64,000 nt of DNA from Zerene cesonia. Its lineage: Eukaryota; Arthropoda; Insecta; Lepidoptera; Pieridae. Numbering within the stretch: the first letter of the stretch is position 1; the number at the start of each line of letters is the position of its first letter. Shown here piece by piece: positions 46,752-55,300 of this stretch. The position numbers and the translations under genes were made by a program. The DNA lies in contig NC_052116.1 in assembly GCF_012273895.1 (NCBI RefSeq), positions 8,990,001 to 9,054,000 of the forward strand, given 5' to 3'. Below the pieces are notes generated by a model. It saw nothing but the letters and a program-made list of their open reading frames with translations. It made no database searches and was not told the DNA's origin.

Positions 46752-49369
46752 GTTAGAAAACTCTTATCTTATTTTATTTTTAAGTACATACTCTAATAAT
46801 AATATTTTGCAAGACATTAAGCAAACCTTTGATGATGCAGGAAAGTAATGTAAATATAATAGAAATAAATAAGATTCACTTCACTGTCTTATAATCCATA
46901 CTTATATAAAATCTTTAAATTCCAGGTCGGCCTATTAGACATAGACTTATGTGGGCCGAGTATTCCATATATTTTAAACCTGGAAGGCCAGAGTATTCAT
47001 CAAGGACCAGAAGGATGGATACCTGTGTACCTAGACAATGAACAGAGGCTTGGAGTCATGTCTATAGGTTTCCTATTGAACTCCAGGAATGATGCAGTTG
47101 TGTGGCGAGGTCCCAAGAAGACATCCATGATTAAACAGTTCCTCGAAGATGTGTGCTGGCAAGACCTGGATTTTCTTGTAATTGATACTCCACCAGGTAT
47201 AATACATTATTTCTAATTTATCTTGTACTAGAAGCTCGTCCTTACTCGCAGGGATATCAAGATACTTGTTTGATTCCAAGCGAGCATTTAATCGGGATAA
47301 AAAGTATCCTTTCACCTATTAAGTCAGCTCATACCCTGTCTGTATACCAAATTTCATGAAAATTTGATCAATGTGATTGACCGACAAACATCTAAACAAA
47401 TAAGCTTTCACAGATATAATATTAGTGTGATGTGATAGTGTGACTGGCTTCACCCGTGGTACATATATAGCCTTCCTCAATAAATGGGCTGTCTAACACT
47501 GAAAGATTTTTTCAAATCAGACCAGTAGTTCCTGAGATTAATGCATTCAAACAAACAAAAAAAAAACTCTTAAGCTTTATGATATTATTATATGTAGGAG
47601 TGCTGTTCCAATTAAAGCTTTTCTAGATGTCGGACATGCAACTTCAATTATTTCAGCAAATAAATTTTGTAAAAAAAAAGCATTGTAAGATAAATTATGT
47701 AAGCAAATTTAGTACATTATTATGGTATCTATTCTAAATATATATATATAGTTTGATTGTGTGTTTATTAAATAAAAATGAATGAAAACCTATATAAACG
47801 CAGTATAAATGGGTTGTCAAACACTAAAAAGAATTTTTACAACTGTACCAAACCCAAACAAATTCTTGATGTAGTTATAAGCCAAACAATTAACCTCTTT
47901 CACTTTACAATATAAGTTTAAATGTGACGTAATATGATTTTTTTTTTAATTAGGTACCTCAGACGAACACATCACAGTAATGGAAAATCTGCGTCAAGTC
48001 CAACACAGTTCCGCAATCCTCGTCACCACACCACAGGAGGTAGCCATCGAGGATGTGAGAAAGGAAATCACATTCTGCAGGAAGACTGGCATACCCATCA
48101 TGGGTATTATTGAAAATATGAGTGGGTTAGTGTAATTGCTTTGTTGAATTTGCCTCAGGTTGTAATGTAGATTGTTCTGGTTTTACTTTGATGTCCCTCT
48201 GTCTGTCTGTCTGTCTATTGTTCTCTAGATCTTATGGACCGTTATAATGTCAGTTAATATTTTTCAATTAATAATAGTTAATATTTTTCAAGATTTTGTT
48301 ATTCTGTTGCCCTGAGCAAATTAGAAATGAGAAATTTTGAAAGAATAGAAAACCACTGTACCAAGGAGGCGTCCAAAAATGTGGAGATTCATAAATATTT
48401 AAATGTTCCGACTGTACAAGAGGAAATAGAGAAATATAAAAAGAAATACGCTGATCGCCTGTCGTGTCACCCCAATCCCCTTGCTTACGAACTCATAAAC
48501 CCTTCCTGTACGGCAAAAAGGCTGAAAAGGAAGGATGTATTCTAAGAGGCAGACGAGGCACGGGTCTCGTCGCCTACTAAATTTGAAATCCTAATCACCT
48601 CATCAGAAAAAATTTTATGACGAGGCGGGATACGAACCCGCGTTTTTTGCCAAACCGTAGCAACGCCTAGCCTCTCGGCCACCCGTGCAACAGTAAATGA
48701 AATAAAAACATGGAGGCTTACCATTGGCACAGTCACCAATTGGATGGGTGACCAATTTCTTTTTTACAGTTGCTCTTTAGCTTATTTATAGCTTAGTTAT
48801 CAGCAAAAACACTTGACTATTTTGAAAAAATAATTGTAACATCATGTCCTATCATCAAGAAAGCATATCAATATTGTGATATATGACGACATTTATTGTA
48901 CCTAAATTTATTGGATTTCCTCATATACCACACAATTATACATTTTTTGAGTTTGATACCTCAGTACTTTCGAATGGGTGAACTGATTTTGATGATTCTT
49001 TATTTATTTCAAAGCTGATGTCTCCTGTACATCCATTAAAATTTTTTCTATTTCTGACTATTCATAGTTTAGTTTTTTGTATGAATAATAATTCTTGTAT
49101 ATGTAAATGTATTTAATCATGAAATTACTTCCAGCTACGAATGTCCAACTTGCAGTTACTGCACAAACATTTTCTCAAGTGGTGGAGGACAATCACTAGC
49201 AGAGATTGCAAAGATTCCCTTTTTGGGGACATTGCCCATTGATCCCCGAGTGGGGCAACTCGCTGGAAAGGGCTTTGCCGCAGTCACAGAACTACCAGAA
49301 TCTAGTACCAGTAAAGTCTTTAGCAATCTGGTAGACCAGCTAGGTGGTCTGTTGCATAATGGATCGTGA
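46641..49369 (+). CDS. NUBP2: NUBP2 / Cfd1, cytosolic Fe-S cluster assembly factor, complete, four exons
   Basis: The exons 46641-46751, 46926-47196, 47954-48125 and 49135-49369 join to 262 residues, close to the usual size of the family. NUBP2 pairs with NUBP1 as the P-loop scaffold that builds [4Fe-4S] clusters for cytosolic and nuclear proteins. Visible motifs are the deviant Walker A SGKGGVGKST (13-22), LDIDLCGPS (41-49), the Walker B/switch FLVIDTPPG (120-128), GIIENMSG (178-185) and the cysteine motif ECPTCSYC (C188, C191, C194), which ligates the bridging cluster between subunits. It lacks the extra N-terminal cysteine cluster of NUBP1, so NUBP2 is the better call. Introns are phase 0, 1 and 2, and all junctions are GT-AG. 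The start ATG follows AATAAA-like leader bases and is the first that gives the family N-terminus. The gene is convergent with cry1. Confidence 0.96.
46926..47196 (+). CDS. NUBP2: NUBP2 exon 2 (residues 38-127 and part of 128)
   Basis: It follows the acceptor TTCCAG and encodes VGLLDIDLCGPSIPYIL, the VMSIGFLL region, WRGPKK, and ends LVIDTPP with one base of the next glycine codon before GTATAA. Confidence 0.95.
47228..47430 (-). mobile_element. Helitron-like element, family C, in NUBP2 intron 2
   Basis: A|CTAGAAGCTCG at the left and ATAATATTAGTGTGA|T at the right. The body has TTTAATCGGGATAAAAAGTA and TGTATACCAAATTTCATGAA. The A/T flanks and both termini are present. Confidence 0.65.
47443..47597 (-). 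mobile_element. Helitron-like element, family A, in NUBP2 intron 2
   Basis: GGCTTCACCCGTGGTACATA, CAATAAATGGGCTGTCTAAC and GACCAGTAGTTCCTGAGATT, ending CTCTTAAGCTTTATGATAT. It lies only 12 bases from the family C element. Confidence 0.6.
47954..48125 (+). CDS. NUBP2: NUBP2 exon 3 (residues 129-184, shared codons at both ends)
   Basis: A long T-run and TTAG acceptor precede GT ACC TCA. The protein reads TSDEHITVMENL, then VTTPQEVAIEDVRKEI and IIENMSG. The donor GTTAGT splits the Gly185 codon. Confidence 0.95.
48327..48545 (+). pseudogene. Non-LTR retrotransposon C-terminal fragment in NUBP2 intron 3
   Basis: The open frame reads IHKYLNVPTVQEEIEKYKKK, then ADRLSCHPNPLAYEL and TAKRLKRKDVF with a stop at 48543-48545. 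The 'L-VPTVxEEI ... RL-xHPNPLA ... RLKR' order is that of Jockey-clade reverse transcriptase C-termini. The left end abuts TGAGAAATTTTGAAAGAATA, the reversed tail of the third SINE family. The fragment is intronic, so it is not part of NUBP2. Confidence 0.5.
48596..48690 (-). mobile_element. tRNA-derived SINE, third family
   Basis: On the minus strand there is a tRNA-like A box (GGGTGGCCGAGAGGCTAGGC), GGTTTGGCAAAAAACG, the B box GGGTTCGTATCCCGCC and CTCGTCATAAAATTT. The 5' and 3' arms do not pair as an acceptor stem, so a functional tRNA is unlikely. Confidence 0.55.
49135..49369 (+). CDS. NUBP2: NUBP2 exon 4 (residues 186-262, cluster-binding cysteines)
   Basis: The acceptor is CTTCCAG. It encodes YECPTCSYCTNIFSSGGGQ, then PFLGTLPIDPRVG, and ends LLHNGS with TGA at 49367-49369. 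Confidence 0.95.
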
Positions 49370-49428
49370 TTTAAATGTATAAATTGTAAAAATATATTAT
49401 ATTAGGGATAAGAGTAAAAGTATGTGTT

Positions 49429-49461
49429 AATAAAATTATATAAACAAAAAACAAAAATAAA
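49429..49461 (+). terminator. NUBP2 poly(A) signals
   Basis: Two AATAAA hexamers lie 60 and 87 bases after the stop (49429-49434, 49456-49461), followed by T-rich sequence. Cleavage probably falls shortly after the second. Confidence 0.6.
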
Positions 49462-49598
49462 GACATTATTTTAATAAATGTGTTTTGCATTTTTATTGAC
49501 TTTAATTTGCAATAAAACTAGGCGGCTTTCTGTCGCTTTTTAGGATTTAAGAACCTACTCTTCCAACTCTGATGCTATAATGCCATAAACGGACAACA

Positions 49599-49942
49599 TA
49601 TTGTATGTGGTAGTCGAGCACGCTTCGGAACGAATTGGGCCAGCTCGCACCGGGGAAGTACCATACCCCCACAGAAGACCGGCGTGAAATAGCATTCTGC
49701 TGTGTTTCGTTCGGTGAGTGGGAGCCGGAGGCCCATATCCTTTTCCTTACCCTTCCCAGTCCTTTCCTTTATTCCTCTCGTCAATCCTTTCTTAATCCCT
49801 TCCCAATTTAAAGTCGGCAATCCATTTGTAGGGGCGTAAGGTCTGCAGTGGACCTTATGCCTCTCCAAATGTTTATAGGCGGTGGTAGCGCTTAGCTAAC
49901 CATCAGGCGTCCCACCAGCTCCATTGCCGACTGTGACATTCA
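49599..49942 (-). repeat. Dispersed repeat, about 340 bp (copy 2)
   Basis: It is the reverse-complement counterpart of 16127-16451. It has GTGGTAGTCGAGCACG, GCCGGAGGCCCATATCC, CCCAGTCCTTTCCTTT, GTAAGGTCTGCAGTGGACCT and ends ATTGCCGACTGT. The 97-codon minus ORF is internal to this repeat. Confidence 0.7.
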
Positions 49943-52207
49943 TGTTCTGTAGGAACACTTTATAAAATTTGGTAAACTTATTTTGTGTTTCTTCCCCCTT
50001 CTGTACCACATTTGAGACCGCTCCACTACACTCGGCTACCCTGGTACTGTATAGACTGGAATGGTTAAGTTAACTTTATATTATAGACGTTCCTTTATCA
50101 AAATATTTAATTACATATTCATTAAAATTGTTTTCTTTATGACGTATTATATCGATGGGTTTGACCAAATTGTTTAATATTTTCGAAGTTTCGTTATTTG
50201 CGATAAAAAATGTTATCATGTCCTTATTTAACTACTTTGTGTATTTATTATTTATACTTCATTTTTATTGTCTATCGCCTGTAATGTGTAATCTTGTTCA
50301 TAAATCATAATCCAATAATTTTTTATTATTATTTTAATGTTCAATTATTCATTTTATGAAAAGAACTTTACTGCAAATATATATTCTAAGGAAATATCAC
50401 GATATAGTGTAATTTATTCCAAATTGTGAATAAGAAAAAATAAAACAAGTTTTAGTTAAGAGATTTTTATTTATTTCCTTCACATACACTGAAAATATTT
50501 GACGGCCATAACTTAAATTCTATCGCTGGGGCTACATCAGTGGGCGATTGATGTGGCCGGGTAGTTTCTGTGCAACGCGTAGTTGTGGCGCAGACAAGAA
50601 CGTCGTTTTAACACACCAGAAGCACCAGCTTTCAAATAAAACATCTTAATAACCTGTTTGCCCTGTCGTCTAATGCCTATGCGTTGACATTGACATTTTT
50701 AGCGCGCCAACACGATAAGAATCTTCACGCGCTAATGTAGCCTCAGCATAACTATTAATTATAATATAATTATACTAAGGAACAGTTCACTATCCTGATA
50801 ACCCTTTCGACTTTTTATATAAATTTTGTGAAAAATAACAGGCAGATGTGAAACTGTCCCATAACATGGTAAATCTGTAACAAGATAAAATTGAAGTTAA
50901 AATATCATTAAAATTCATTGATAGACCTTCAGTAAACATCTTCGTTGTTAATTCAAGAAATATAATATTTATGTAAATAAATATTTGGCAATATTAATTA
51001 CTAATATATATAATGTTAAAATTTTGTACAAAATACAGCCATAAAAAATATTAATTTATATAAAAATACATCTTCATTATAAACTGTTTTTAATGTATAA
51101 ATATATCCATAACAGTATCAAAATTTTCCAGATATGAGGCTTATTTATTTTCTTAGACACATTTAAAATAAATATTCGATAAAACTTCTACCATAATATC
51201 AAGTTCGATACAAAATTCGTTCCCAAAAACGAAGCAGTTTTTCAATTCAACAGTAATTTCTTGTTTCTTGCCACTCGATAACTCCGTGCGTTTCCATCAA
51301 CGGATTTTTTATAGAAAATTGTTGAAATTTGGTCCGAATATAGAATCTTCATATTTAATATACCGCTCCTTATACTTCCTCTCCACGGAACATCGATGAA
51401 TTTTTTTATAGATAATATTTATTCTACTATCCTAAATGAGAATCGGCATGCCTCATAAATAATCTATCATAACATCAAAAACTCTGGTATTATTTTTTTT
51501 GTTTTTATTTTTTCTACTATGCTAGATTGAGACATTAGTCCACACAGGTTACTTTGGCTATATTTAATAATACTATAAAATTGTCATAAAACAATGAACG
51601 TTTCAAAACTAACATTATCTAACATCCATAAACATTGAATTGAGTAAAATAATAAAATCTCATAACACTCACCCTAACTTAAAAATAATATCACCCATAT
51701 TGAGAACTCGTTTATAATTCGATATAGGAAAAAATAATGATTCTTAATAAATGAATACAAAAAAACTATTTCCAAATTCAAAATTGGGATATTTTTGGTA
51801 CAATTTACATTATCATGTTGATAACATTTATCCTTACTTATTTCATGGCCATGAATACACGTAAATCATAATAGTATTGCCATACTCATATAATTTACGA
51901 TTTTATAGTTAATGGCTATACCATATCAGCAAATAAATCATTCGATAACATTTTTTTGCAATAGATTTTCCTACACACATACAAACAAAAAAAAAATGAG
52001 ATCGCTTTTCTATAAAAGAAAAATCAATAAAACTCGCTTTTCTATAAAAGAAAAAATCCAAAACTACCTCATCAAATTAAAAATTAGCAACTAAAAAGCT
52101 ACATTTCTCCATTCCTCCTGAGTGATATATAGACTATTATTTTTTTAGTTTTTAGTCCGTTTTCCACCCTGGAAATGGCGGGATGAACGGTTAGTTTTTA
52201 TAAACGT
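49943..52207. other. Intergenic between convergent NUBP2 and cry1
   Basis: Very AT-rich. A GC-richer patch at 50505-50640 has no frame. No third gene is supported between the two 3' ends. Confidence 0.6.
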
Positions 52208-52213
52208 TTTATT
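52208..52213 (-). terminator. AATAAA hexamer overlapping the cry1 stop codon
   Basis: On the minus strand the last base of TAA is the first base of AATAAA. If used, the 3' UTR would be only a few tens of bases. A more distal signal is possible. Confidence 0.35.
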
Positions 52214-52335
52214 TAATTAGTATTAGCGATTTGTTCGAGCTGCGGGTCCTCGTGCAGCCACATGAACTGGCGGATTTCATCCTCCGAAGACGGACAGCAA
52301 TGCGGCTGAGCCTTGTCCAAGATGCGACGTAACTC
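52213..52335 (-). CDS. cry1: cry1 exon 12 (residues 497-536, C-terminal tail)
   Basis: Encodes ELRRILDKAQPHCCPSSEDE, IRQFMWLHED and PQLEQIANTN with TAA at 52213-52215. This is the regulatory C-terminal helix region. Confidence 0.94.
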   Translation of the reverse strand, partial: ELRRILDKAQPHCCPSSEDEIRQFMWLHEDPQLEQIANTN

Positions 52336-55300
52336 CTGTAACATTGTATAGTGATGTAAAAATAAAATGAACTATGTAGTATGATATAAAGTATACACAG
52401 CCGGATGTTTTGATATAAGAAATAATAACTTTAAATTAAATAAAATAGACCAGCATAAACAGCCCAAATCAGTCAAGTGCGAGTTGGACTGTTGTTTAAC
52501 ATTGATTTATTATTATTGTTCTTTAAACAATTGTTATTTATAAAGCAATTCCAATAAAGTAAAAATTAAACTTAACAAAGGATTTTTTTTTATATAAATT
52601 CGTCTAGGACAGTACAGTACAGTACAGTACAGTACGAGTGGTGGGTGGGTACCTGCATGGCGGCGCGGTTCCTGTCGGCGGCGCCGAGGTGGTCGAGGAT
52701 GGGCGGCGGGTAGTCGCGCCCGATCACGCAGCCCGCGCGCTGCTGCACCTCCAGCGGGGCCTTCCACGGCTCGTAGCTGTTCCCACGAACAATTTATCAA
52801 AATAATATTTTTATATAAAAATTTTTTGTATCATCTTCACGCTTAAACCATTAAATCGATTTGTATAAAATTTTGTATATATATATTTTCAGTCCTAAGA
52901 AAGGACGTAGGATAGCTTTTATCCAGGAAATATTATATATACCAGGACTACGCGGAAAATTCCTCAGACCGTTTTTTTTTTCTATTGTATACGCCGGCGG
53001 AAACCTAGCAATCTTCCACTAGATTTTTCTTGTTTGTGGGATGGGGTGTGGCAAGGACTCGTCTATGTTAGGTTGATCAGTGACAGTCACGTCGGTCGAA
53101 AGTGCCTAAAATCGAGCACGTAGCACACACACAGACACACAGACACACGCTCACATGTAGGCGTCCGGCATGTGCGTCAGCTCGGGCACGTAGCGGCGCA
53201 CGTAGCGGCCGCTGGGCTCGAGGCGCAGGCCGAGCCGCACGGGGCACGCGCACTCGCCCGAGTCCAGCAGCGCCTCGAACGCGCTCGACGACACCCACAT
53301 CCAGTTGCCCGCGCACACCGACCTGCCGGGCGACACCGGGTGTCAGCATCCTTGCAATGAGGTGTCGTGAAAAAATAATGCGGGGCAACGAAAACAAAAG
53401 TAAATACATAAATCTGCATGAAGATAATCATCAATCTCACATACAAAATATATTCTACAGTAAACAAACCGATTTCTATACAAATACGAAAACAATATAT
53501 GAATATGGACTAGGGCAAGAGAGGTCTTTGCCCAGCAATGGGACAGCCGTGGCTGATAAGAAAGAGTTCTCAGACGTACCAATCTGCGTCCAGCAGATAC
53601 TTCAAGAAATGCTTCAAGCCGTGCTCCCAAGAGAGCCACAGAGTGCCGCGCGTGAGGAATGACGCGACGGTGTTACGCAACGCGTGGTGCAGCCAGCCCT
53701 CAGCCAGCAGCTGCCGCATGGCTGCGTCCACGAATGGAAATCCCGTACGACCTTCTTTCCACCTACAGTTAAGCTTAATAAGTAAATCGATGATTCACAT
53801 CCGGCTCGAAGGATCATTTTCTTATACGAATGATCAAAGGATCAAAATTTCACCAGCTAAAATGTAGTAAATCATCCATTTTTGAAATTTACTAGGTATA
53901 ACTATCAGAGGACTAGACTAAAAGAAAAAAAATAACTTTTAGTCTTTTGAAAGCAGGTCAACAAACCAATAGTCTAGCGGTCTACAACTAGGTATAAAAG
54001 TCGCCCATATTTTTCTGTGCTTGCTGTAATAAAAACCAGTGTTTACCTCTCGAGGTGGTCACCCTGCGGTTGCTTCCAGGGGATGTCGAGGCAGATGGGG
54101 TTGCCCTCCATCTGCCCGTAGCGGGGGTTGTTCACGCTCATCGTGTAGAAGTATTCGCGCCAGATTAGCTGGCCTGTGTGATGGTGAAGGGTATACTTAT
54201 GTGTCTTACATCAGATAGAATTAGAAGATAATAACCCATGATCGATATTAAAAAAATTATAACCTAAATAGCACTAGAGAATTCTTACCCGTAATAAAAT
54301 GAGTTGACGATACACGACCCTGGTGCACTTTCTGAAACAGATCTTGTACCGCCCAGTAAAACCTGAAATAAAGCAGCATATGTCTTAACATTTATAAAGC
54401 TAAGAAAAAAATGAGATTTTGATAATTTTCGATTTAGAAGCAAGAATTCGAATATGTTATCCAATTCTAACAAAACTTTATTTCAAATATTGATCTTATT
54501 ATATGTATATATCTTGAATGAGAAGTGATCCTTACCTCCTCACCGATAAGCATCCAAACCGCAAAGCTGGACTCAGCGATATGGGAGGTCCCAACAAGTC
54601 CGGACTGCCGTGGGTTGGCAGATATGAACCCCTGCAATGATACAGTGTTTCTGAAAAGTTGTTAAAACTAAATATGTCATAGAAACAAAAGAAATCACAC
54701 TAACATCATAAATGTGAAAGTTTGTTTGGATGTTTGTCCGTCAATCACGCTGAAACTACTAAACGGATTTTGATGAAATTTGGTATGAGCTGATTTGGGT
54801 GATAGGATACCTTTTAACTGGATTAAATGCTCCTTTGGGATAAAACAGGAATCTTGATATCCGGGCGGAGCCTGGACGATCGTCTTATTCTTAATAATTT
54901 CAATTAGCGTATGTAAACCAAGTTCCATTGAGCATAGTACACCGCATGCGCACCCTGTACATATAGATGCTACTCACTTGCAAAAGGTCTCGTGTTCGAC
55001 CGCCAGTCTCTGGTCCGCCTGCTGCAGCGCCGCCCTCTCCCCTCCCACCCAGCGGATCATACGGATGTCCTCCTTCTCCAGGAACACACCCAGGTCTTCT
55101 GGTTTTGGAGTCTGGAAACGATTGGCGATTGATTGAAATTGGAGTGGTGGGTTTGTTTCCAAGGTTCTAACGAGATTCTTGAGACGTTGAAGACGTGATG
55201 TGCAAGGTTATTTTGACTGCTTTGATAGATGAATTAAACAAAATCTTCGTATGTAAGAGATGACAAAAAAAAGTCGGAGGAGAAGCTGATATTATGCTAG

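Noticed and set aside
48617..48690. Possible tRNA gene (A box and B box present)
   Set aside because: The acceptor arms do not pair, and the same B-box unit recurs at 31840 and 42610 with a common tail, so it is a SINE.
53102..53662. 186-codon plus-strand ORF
   Set aside because: It is the antisense shadow of the GC-rich cry1 exon 10 and part of exon 9; the minus-strand frame matches cryptochrome.
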